The notes under the pieces were generated by a model. That model saw only the letters and a list, made by a program, of their open reading frames with translations. It was not told where the DNA came from and did not search any database. The position numbers and the translations under genes are program-made. 64,000 bases of DNA from Hordeum vulgare subsp. vulgare. Taxonomy: Eukaryota > Streptophyta > Magnoliopsida > Poales > Poaceae. Positions 56,843 through 64,000 of this stretch are shown here, piece by piece. The first letter of the stretch is position 1. Each line of letters begins with the position of its first letter. Location: contig NC_058522.1 of assembly GCF_904849725.1 (NCBI RefSeq), forward strand, positions 228,321,084 to 228,385,083, read 5' to 3'.

Positions 56843-58185
56843 GCGAGTGAGTTGTGTACACAATTTTAGATATCAAGATGAAATAAAACTAAGTAAATGG
56901 AAGCTAGGTACTGAAGGTTTTTAATGTATGTTGTGAATAGAACCAGGGCCATAGTTTTCCCTAATGGCATCTGTCATGAAAAATAGCATATATTGGGTTA
57001 ACAAATTACTCTTGGTCAATTGACAGAAAAGCGGATAGTTATGCGATATTCCCAGCAATGATCATGTGTATATATGCATCATGTCCATCAAAAAATACGC
57101 TAACTCCTGCCTGCACATATTATATTTCTCCACTCATCGACCGCAATTCTGCATGCATCTAGAGTATTAAGTAAAACAGAGTAGTGCATCGAGAACAGTG
57201 ACATGATGTAGACAAAGTAAACTCAATAACTATGAATAAACCCCATCATTTTATCGTTACTAGCGGCAACGCAAAGACTCGTCATGTCCCCTTCTCACAT
57301 TGGGATATAGAAGTTCTCTATGTTGAACCTACTACAATGAACCTCTCTCACCGAAGAAATATCAATCTAGTTGGCAACACTATTTCAATAGATCAGAGTG
57401 AATTACGAAACTATCATAATCATGAACATAAGAATCATATAAGTATTCAGAGGATACTCAAATATTTATCATGAATAATATGAATATAAACCCACAATTC
57501 ATCTGATCCCAACAAATGCACCACATAAAAGGAATTACATCATGTGGATCAAAGTGGAGATGCGATGATCATTGTGTTGAAGATCAAGTGAGAGAGATTA
57601 CCATCTAGGTACTGGCTATGGACCCATAGGTATGTGATGGAGTACTAACACATCATCATGAGGGAAGCAAGGTTGACTCAGAGGCACTATGTGATTGATC
57701 CCCCCTCCGACAAGGTGTCTGAATGGAGCTCCAGATGGCCTCCCATCAGTAGAGAGACATGTGGTGGTGTAAAAAGTGTATCAGGACACCTTCTGATGTT
57801 TTAGGGTATATGAGAATCTATAAGTGAGAGAACAGAGTCGGGAGGGCATCGAGGGGCTCACAAGCCAACATGGCCCACCCCATGTCGCATCGGGTTGGCT
57901 TGTTTGTCCCTCATGTGGCCGCCAGCCTTCCTCCGATGCTTGTTTCTCTCCTTCTCGTCTCGAAAAAATCACCAAAAAGTTTCAGGTCAATTGGACTTCG
58001 TTTGGTATGGAAAACTAGAAAAGTGAAACACATGCAGAAAACAACAACTGGCACTAGGCACTGGGTCAATAGGTTAGTGCTCAAAAATAATATAAATTGG
58101 TAAATAAATACCGCAAAATCATTCTAGAATGATAATATATCAAGATGCAACAATAAAAAATTATAGATATGTTTTAGAGATATCA
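56843..58185 (-). repeat. 5' LTR of the Sabrina/WHAM-like element, PBS end deleted
   Basis: It matches the left LTR from about 50932 onward, so about 215 bp of the R/U5 side is missing along with the PBS. It ends at TATCA (58185), the minus-strand LTR start TGATATCTC. It includes the CCTATTGACCCAGTGCC-type stretch (minus strand) typical of this LTR group. Confidence 0.8.
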
Positions 58186-58345
58186 GGGGGGCCTCGTGTG
58201 CCTCCCAGACTCCATTTTCTTCTCGAGCATGTATTCTTACCTATAAAAAAATAATTATATATACTCCCGACTATTTTGACCACCGCATCACGAGATTTTC
58301 CTTTGTTCTTGTTTCACGTTGTTTCTGTGACAGATCTAGATTGCC

Positions 58346-58858
58346 ATGGCAATGCCAAGCTCCTCCAAGGACAAGTTCTTTGAGAAGTTTATCAACCCAT
58401 ACCTCTTGGAGGTGATGAAACACCCTCAAGCCATTGATATGTATGAGTGGGTGCTTCACATATGAGACTTCCAAGGACCAAAGAAGGAGGGAAGCGAGAA
58501 GGCCAGGCTTGCGGCGATGGAGCAGGAGATCTTCAAGTGTCAAGTGATGGTTAAACTTGGTTTGACTGCTAATCAATCTATGATCACTGACTTCATTCAG
58601 GAGAACAAGCTGGACACCAGGAACATGGGAGAGGCCCTCTTCAAGCTTCAAAGGCGGATTCAAAACCTCCAATCTCAAATCTTTGACCTCCAAATCGAAA
58701 ACTGTGAGTATGAATTGAGGCTTAAGAGGATGAGCATCGCTACTGATTTTGGGGTCCCGAAGACAAGGTTTTATTTCTATGATGGTGAGCCAATGCCTTG
58801 GAGGGCGGAATATGAACCTGCCACATCATCACCATATTCACCTGGGAAGGACGCCTGA
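58346..58858 (+). pseudogene. Extra ORF after pol in the Athila-type element
   Basis: A 170-codon frame from the ATG at 58346 to TGA at 58856, broken only by a TGA at 58463 (probably CGA). It starts MAMPSSSKDKFFEKFINPYL and includes EKARLAAMEQEIFKCQVMVK, NMGEALFKLQRRIQNLQSQI and FDLQIENCEYELRLKRMS. The heptad-like LQxxIxxLQxxIxxLQ stretch suggests a coiled coil. It has no signal peptide or membrane segment, so it is not an obvious envelope protein although it lies where Athila elements carry their env-like ORF. Function unknown. It follows the Sabrina-like insertion by about 160 bp and originally lay some 400 bp after pol. Confidence 0.65.
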
Positions 58859-60354
58859 GTACATGGGTATGGGCACCACCCTTAGCTTGGTCCAACCTTG
58901 AGGGAGATGCCCCGGTATCGTACCACCATCACTTCCACCATTACCATATATCTTAGTTTGATCCTTAGTTCTTTCGTGATTTACAGAAATAAATTTCAGA
59001 TTTCTTTGCTTAGAATTTTTGCTTTGAGATCCATCTACACTTGTCACCGTGTGTGAGAGTTATATAATAAAGATTAGTTGAGTTTGTGTTCTTTACTTGT
59101 GTGCACGCATCATCATAGCTTGGCAATAAAAAGGGTAAATATTAAGATCATATGCTTATCTCATGAGAAGTAATGGCTGCTCACAAAAAGGGTATAAGTG
59201 ATGAAAGTTGTTGATAGTAAACATAGTATTAGTCATTTATGCAATCTAGGAAAGATTATGAAAGAGGAGGGAAGACTGAAATATAAATACTCTATCTTGG
59301 ACATCATTTATGATTGTGATCCCTCACCAAATAATATATAATGATGAAGTGTTGATGTTGCACATGGAAGACAACATAATGATTATGGTAGTTTACATTC
59401 ACATGGAACTTATATGGTCATGACTCCTTTAACATGTGGTGCTTGCTTTAGATCATTTCTAGCCAAAACATTTTGCACTAAGTAGAGATGCTACTTGTGC
59501 ATCCATAACCTTGAAACCTAGTCTCTTGCCATGAGATTCCACCATACCAACCTATGGATTGAGTAAGATCCTTCAAGTAAGTTTTCATTCGTGCATCAAA
59601 CAATAAAAAATTGCTCCTAAACATGTATGATATTTTATTGCAAGGGAAAATAAGCTTTGTACAATCTTGTGATGGTAAATAAATAGAAGCGATGGACTAC
59701 ATAATAAAGTTTTCTATCACAAGGGGCAATATAAAGTGACATTCCTTTGCATTAAGAGTTTGCACATCCAAAAACTTAAAAGCGCATGCCAACCTATGCT
59801 TCCCTGTGCGAAGGGCCTAGATTTTCTCTTCACGAGGTCATTCCTATGTGTGAGTCAATAAAGTTTATTACTCTTCCTACCTATTGACTCTATAGTGGTA
59901 AGCACCATGTGTTCAGGAAAGATCCATACTTATATATCCTAGTGGATATCGATGATCATGATTTATTATTGGTATTATCCTTGAGGTAAATAAGTTGGGT
60001 GGAAAATCATTTAAGCCCGTGTCTTCCTATGTGTCCTATGGAAACATGAGTTCCGAAAATATGACTTGGGCATGATAAATCATAGAAGATTAAATGATAG
60101 TTGAGTATGTGAACTTGACAAAAACAAAGCTCTTACATAGACTCTCCTTTGAAATATGATGAATTACAATTGTCCCAATAACTAAGAACATATTGTGTTG
60201 ATTGTCAATAATGTTTATGCTTCTTCCTCCAATACTTGTGAACGGATAGTTACTTTTTTATATTTTTGTCGACACCTCTCTCTCAAATCATGTGATCATT
60301 ATTATTGAGTTCGGCTTTCGCTTGAGGACAAGTGAGGTCTAAGCTTGAGGGAGT
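58859..60354 (+). other. 3' non-coding region and PPT of the Athila-type element
   Basis: About 1.5 kb without motifs on either strand. It ends with the purine-rich AAGCTTGAGGGAGT (60341-60354) directly before the LTR start TGATATG, which acts as PPT. Confidence 0.7.
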
Positions 60355-60893
60355 TGATATGTCCATTTTGCATCATAAATTATTATTGATATTTGTGTTA
60401 TTCTTTCCCATCATTCCTTATTATCATACAATTCTTATGCCCATTCTCTCTAAATATGCAAGGTACATCACAAAGAGGGAAATATCTGGAAATTGGAATT
60501 CTGGAGCGGGAAACAGAGAAAAAGACAAAGAACTCAACATTCTCGAAATGACGTGAAATTTCACGGGGAATTTTTCTTGAATATTTAAAAATTATTGGGA
60601 AAAAAATATACCAAAGGGGGCCACCTGTTGGCCCGAAGGTAACAGGGCATGGCCACCACCTAGCCACGCCCTAATTCCTTGTGGGCCCCTGTTGGCCCTA
60701 TGACGTCCCTCTTCTCCTATATGGTGTGTTTTGACCTTGAAAAAATCATAAGCAACCCTTTGGGACGAAGCACCGCCGTCTCGATGCGGAAACCTGGGCA
60801 GAGGCTGTTTTGCTCTCTAGTAGAGAGATTCTGACAGGGAAACTTCCCTCCAGTAGGGGAAATCGAAGCCATCGTCATCACCAATGCTTCCTC
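60355..60893 (+). repeat. 3' LTR of the Athila-type element, interrupted
   Basis: TGATATGTCCATTTTGCATC onward matches 44320-44810. It breaks at 60893 where a CACTA terminus begins; the rest should resume to the right of the window. Confidence 0.85.
60891..60893. repeat. Putative 3-bp target site of the CACTA element
   Basis: ctc precedes CACTACT. CACTA elements make 3-bp TSDs; the partner copy is outside the window. Confidence 0.5.
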
Positions 60894-60915
60894 CACTACT
60901 GAAATTCAGAAATTT
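60894..60915 (+). repeat. Left terminal inverted repeat of the CACTA element
   Basis: CACTACTGAAATTCAG and the following few bases. The matching right TIR is beyond the window. Confidence 0.8.
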
Positions 60916-61120
60916 GCCATCTGCCAAGGCGGACGGAAAGGGGGCAGCCACGGACGGCAAAGGCTTTGCCGTCTGCCCCCTCATGGCAAAGTAGACGGTA
61001 AAAAAAATCCGGTGAAGAGGCTCTTTGCCGTCAGCTTTCACACCACGGACGGCAAAGAATCTTTGCCATGAGGGGACAGACGGCAAAATAGATGGGACGG
61101 CATATATTGCAACGTCCCCG
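60916..61120. promoter_or_regulatory. CACTA subterminal region with inverted transposase-type motifs
   Basis: Several GACGGCAAAG and CTTTGCCGTC copies in both orientations, including a 10-bp-arm palindrome centred at 60963. In En/Spm elements such subterminal motifs bind transposase; that role is inferred here. Confidence 0.6.
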
Positions 61121-61590
61121 TTAAGTGTTAACGGCAGGCCTCCTCTCTTTGCCGTCTGCCTTACCCCCTTTGCCATGTGGGGGCAGACGGCAAAGTGGGG
61201 AGAGAGAGGGGACAGATTCCCCCTTTGCCGTCTGCCTTCCCCCCTTTGCCATGTGGGGGCAGACGGCAAAGAGGGGAGAGAGAGGGGGCATATCCCCCCT
61301 TTGCCATGTGCCTTCCCCCCTTTGCCATGTGGGGGCAGACGGCAAAGAGGGGAGAGAGAGGGGGCAGATTACCCCTTTGCCATGTGCCTTCCCCCCTTTG
61401 CCATGTGTTGGCACACGGCAAAGAGGGGAGAGAGAGGGGGCAGATTCCCCCTTTGCCATGTGCCTTCCCCCCTTTGCCATGTGTTGGCACACGGCAAATA
61501 GGGGAGAGAGAGGGGGCAGATTCCCCCTTTGCCATGTGCCTTCCCCCTTTTGCCATGTGTTGGCAGACGACAAAGAGGGGAACCAGCCCC
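61121..61590. repeat. 76-bp subterminal tandem repeat with internal hairpins
   Basis: The anchor GGGGAGAGAGAGG recurs at 61197, 61273, 61349, 61425 and 61501, exactly 76 bp apart, with a final GGGG at 61577. Each unit pairs CTTTGCC with GGCAAAG, able to form a hairpin. Later units change CCGTCTGCC to CCATGTGCC together with the partner arm, keeping partial pairing. Because 76 is not a multiple of three and the unit lacks stops, long frames appear on both strands; they are not genes. Confidence 0.93.
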
Positions 61591-61633
61591 TTATTTTTTT
61601 TTGTTATATCCAGCATTTTTAACAATAATCAGG

Positions 61634-61659
61634 ATATATATATATATATATATATATAT
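61634..61659. repeat. TA microsatellite
   Basis: About 26 bases of TA repeat just after the 76-bp array. Confidence 0.9.
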
Positions 61660-62039
61660 TTGACATAAATAAATTTCTTTCCGTACTCATAACCATATTA
61701 AAATAACTCTCATCCATAGTGCATACATATTATGCAAGTTACATCCGTACCAAACCATATATAACACCAGTTTCATCTACGTGCATACAAAGTTTCATAT
61801 ATTCATATACTACAATAGTTTCAATACAACCCATGGTACAAGAAATCATCTTCAAGCATTCCATCAACCAAGCTTCCCGTGAAGTGAAAGTAATCAGCAA
61901 AATGACAAATAAGAAAGTTAGAAAAATAATACTAGATGAAGTAGTGTATATATAGGTTATTTCGGAGAGAAATTAGCTAAGTATAGACCATTTAGGAGCT
62001 AATTAAGCTAATTATGTCATTTAGGTGGAACCCTAGCTA
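61660..62039. other. CACTA internal AT-rich stretch
   Basis: No gene seen. The last 110 bp (from about 61930) contain degenerate versions of the GCTAATTATGTCATTT motif of the following array. The short frame 61719-61955 has no motifs. Confidence 0.6.
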
Positions 62040-64000
62040 ACTATAGGACAAGAGAAAGAGAAGAAGAAGTAAAAGAAGGAGGAGGAGGAGGAGGAGGAGG
62101 AGGAGAAGGAGAAGGAAGAGGAGAAGAAGAAGTAAAAGGAGGAGGAGGAGGAGGAGGAGGAGGAGGAGAAGGAAGAGGAGAAGGAGAAGGAAGAGGAGAA
62201 GAAGAAGAAAAGAAGGAGAAGGAGAAGAAGAAGGAGAAGGAGAAGGAGGAAGAAGGAGTAAGAAAAAGGAGAAGGAGGAGCTCCTTCTCCTTCTCCTCCT
62301 TCTTCTCCTTCTTCTTCTTCTCCTCCCTCTCCTCCTTCTTCTTCTTCTCATTTTTCCTCTTCCTTCCTTTCATTTTTCCTCTTTTTCTCTTCTTGTCCCC
62401 TTCTTCGGGCTAAATTGGCTAAGAATGCCTTTTTGGAGCTAATTATGTCATTTCGAGGATAATTAGCTAAGTATAGGTCATTTTTTATTAAATAGGCCAT
62501 TTTGGAGCTAACTAAGCTAATTATGTCATTTCGTAGGATAATTAGCCAATTTAGCCTTTCTTGGATGAGTCTAAGCTACGTAGAAGAAGAGATAGAGAAG
62601 AAGAAGTAAAAGAAGGAGGATGAGGAGGAGGAGGATGAGGAGAAGAAGAAGGAAGAGGAGAAGAAGAAGAAAAGAAGAAGGAGAAGGAGAAGGAGAAGGA
62701 GGAAGAAGGAGGGAGAAGAAGGAGAAGGAGGAGCTCCTTCTCCTTCTTCTTCTCCTCCTCCCTCTCCTCCTTCTTCTTCTTCTCATTTTTCCTCTTCCTT
62801 CCTTTCATTTTTCCTTTTTTTCTCTTCTTGTCCCCTTCTTCGGGCTAAATTGGCTAAGAATGCCTTTTTGGAGCTAATTATGTCATTTCGAGGATAATTA
62901 GCTAAGTATACGTCATTTTTTATTAAATAGGCCATTTTGGAGCTAACTAAGCTAATTATGTCATTTCGTAGGATAATTAGCCAATTTAGCCTTTCTTGGA
63001 TGAGTCTAAGCTACGTAGAAGAAGAGATAGAGAAGAAGAAGTAAAAGAAGGAGGAGGAGGAGGAGGAGGAGGAGAAGAAGAAGGAAGAGGAGAAGAAGAA
63101 GAAAAGAAGAAGGAGAAGGAGAAGAAGAATGAGAAGGAGAAGGAGGAAGAAGGAGGAAGAAGAAGGAGAAGGAGGAGAATCCTTCTCCTTCTTCTCGTTC
63201 TTCTTCTCCTCCTTCTTCTTCTCATTTTTCCTCTTCCTTCCTTTCATTTTTCATCTTTTTATCTTCTTGTCCCCTTCTTCGGGCTAAATTGGCTAAGAAT
63301 GCCTTTTTGGAGCTAATTATGTCATTTCGAGGATAATTAGCTAAGTATAGGTCATTTTTTATTAAATAGGCCATTTTGGAGCTAACTAGGCTAATTATGT
63401 CATTTCGTAGGATAATTAGCCAATTTAGCCTTTCTTGGATGAGTCTAAGCTACGTAGAAGAAGAGATAGAGAAGAAGAAGTAAAAGAATTAGGAGGAGAA
63501 GGAGGAGGAGGAGAAGAAGAAGAAGGAAGAGGAGAAGAAGAAAAGAAGAAGGAGAAGGAGAAGAAGAAGGAGAAGGAGCAGGAGGAAGAAGGAGGAAGAA
63601 GAAGGAGAAGGAGGAGCTCCTTCTCCTTCTCCTCCTTCTTCTCTTTCTTCTTCTCCTCCTCCCTCTCCTCCTTCTTCTTCTTCTCATTTTTCCTATTCCT
63701 TCCTTTCATTTTTCCTCTTTTTCTCTTCTTGTCCCCTTCTTCGGGCTAAATTGGCTAAGAATGCCTTTTTGGAGCTAATTATGTCATTTCGAGGATAATT
63801 AGCTAAGTATAGGTCATTTTTTATTAAATAGGCCATTTTGGAGCTAACTAAGCTAATTATGTCATTTCGTAGGATCATTAGCCAATTTAGCCTTCCTTGG
63901 ATGAGTCTAAGCTACGTAGAAGAAGAGATAGAGAAGAAGATGTAAAAGAAGGACGAGGAGGAGGAGGAGAAGAAGAAGGAAGAGGAGAAGAAGAAGAAAA
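62040..64000. repeat. 435-460-bp tandem array of purine/pyrimidine hairpins
   Basis: The anchor GGGCTAAATTGG occurs at 62407, 62842, 63281 and 63743. Each unit has a purine-only arm (GAA/GGA), a facing pyrimidine-only arm complementary to it (centres 62280, 62733, about 63178, 63616), then about 150 bp of AT-rich sequence bounded by a 14-bp inverted repeat, GCTAAATTGGCTAA ... TTAGCCAATTTAGC. The array continues past the window. Open frames of poly-Glu/Lys/Arg or poly-Ser/Leu/Pro come from the triplet composition and are not genes. Confidence 0.92.

Larger units (their letters stand above)
50719..58185 (-). mobile_element. Sabrina/WHAM-like Athila-lineage element, 5' part deleted
   Basis: Direct repeats at 50719-52211 and 56843-58185 are LTRs; the right one begins TGATATCTC on the minus strand. 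TSD candidates tgggg (50714-50718) and ggggg (58186-58190) match at four of five bases. Internally, reading leftward, there is a truncated gag and a protease, but no RT or integrase, so it is non-autonomous. The end of the right LTR, the PBS and the gag start are deleted, with a 25-bp filler at the joint. It sits in the opposite-strand Athila-type element and is younger. Confidence 0.8.
44320..64000 (+). mobile_element. Athila-type Gypsy retrotransposon, interrupted, right end outside window
   Basis: The left LTR starts at 44320 (TGATACTTCC) and the right LTR at 60355 (TGATATGTCC); they match for about 540 bp until the right LTR is cut by a CACTA element at 60894. A degenerate tRNA-Asp-type PBS and the gene order gag, protease, RT, RNase H, integrase, extra ORF identify an Athila lineage element. 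It is further interrupted at 50719-58185 by a relative in opposite orientation. Without insertions it would be about 10 kb. Every coding block is decayed. Confidence 0.85.
60894..64000. mobile_element. CACTA (En/Spm) DNA transposon, left end
   Basis: It begins with the terminal motif CACTACTGAAATTCAGAAAT and has subterminal copies of TTTGCCGTCTGCC / GGCAGACGGCAAA in both orientations, the pattern of Triticeae CACTA elements. No transposase frame is visible in the 3.1 kb present. It contains a 76-bp array and, from about 62040, a 435-460-bp array running past the window edge. It interrupts the 3' LTR of the Athila-type element, so it is younger than that. Confidence 0.88.

Noticed and set aside
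61025..61668. Several overlapping 150-165-codon open frames on both strands
   Set aside because: They are readings of the 76-bp repeat, which lacks stops in most frames; the peptides are the same unit in shifted frames.
62037..63749. Frames encoding poly-Arg/Glu/Lys or poly-Leu/Ser/Pro proteins
   Set aside because: They result from GAA/GGA and TTC/TCC triplets in the purine/pyrimidine hairpins; no start context or domain.

Overview
This window is intergenic repeat DNA from a large grass genome, most likely Triticeae (wheat, Aegilops, barley or rye). The evidence is a full-length BARE1/Angela/WIS-type Copia element, a Sukkula-like element with 5-kb LTRs and no obvious coding capacity, Athila-type elements whose LTRs begin TGATAT, and the left end of a CACTA transposon with TTTGCCGTCTGCC subterminal repeats. 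I found no intact host gene, no rRNA gene and no functional tRNA gene. Family names come from memory of sequence style, not from a database search; boundaries come from LTR ends, target-site duplications (TSDs), primer-binding sites (PBSs) and polypurine tracts (PPTs) read directly.

Layout. (1) 1-19004: a minus-strand Tekay/Del-type Gypsy chromovirus. Its 3' LTR runs off the left edge, its polyprotein (1945-6396) is broken, and an extra non-gag reading frame lies upstream of gag (6790-7430). Its 5' LTR starts at 7777 and is split by (2), a complete 9.05-kb Angela/BARE-type Copia (8733-17781, TSD cacct). (3) 19007-32177: a plus-strand Sukkula-like element whose left LTR lacks about 0.5 kb and is joined directly to the Gypsy LTR. 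(4) 32178-42749: LTR-like, mostly non-coding DNA holding a 131-bp tandem array, three minus-strand tRNA-like modules, and (5) a complete Copia element (36913-42006, TSD gaggt). (6) 42750-44319: the end of a minus-strand Tat-type Gypsy pol; region (4) is probably its very long 3' LTR. (7) 44320 to the right edge: a plus-strand Athila-type Gypsy, interrupted by (8) a minus-strand Sabrina/WHAM-like Athila relative (50719-58185) and (9) the left end of a CACTA element (60894-64000+) carrying a 76-bp array and about 445-bp units that contain long purine/pyrimidine hairpins.

How the parts relate. The elements form a nested stack, so relative age can be read from who interrupts whom. All coding regions are decayed by stops, frameshifts and loss of catalytic residues; several stops look like C-to-T changes at CAG or CGA codons, as expected for methylated silenced DNA. 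The most unusual structures are the tRNA-like cluster next to the 131-bp array (36.2-36.6 kb), the Gypsy/Sukkula junction present in both Gypsy LTRs, a 25-bp templated filler at a deletion in the Sabrina-like element, and the CACTA hairpin repeats.
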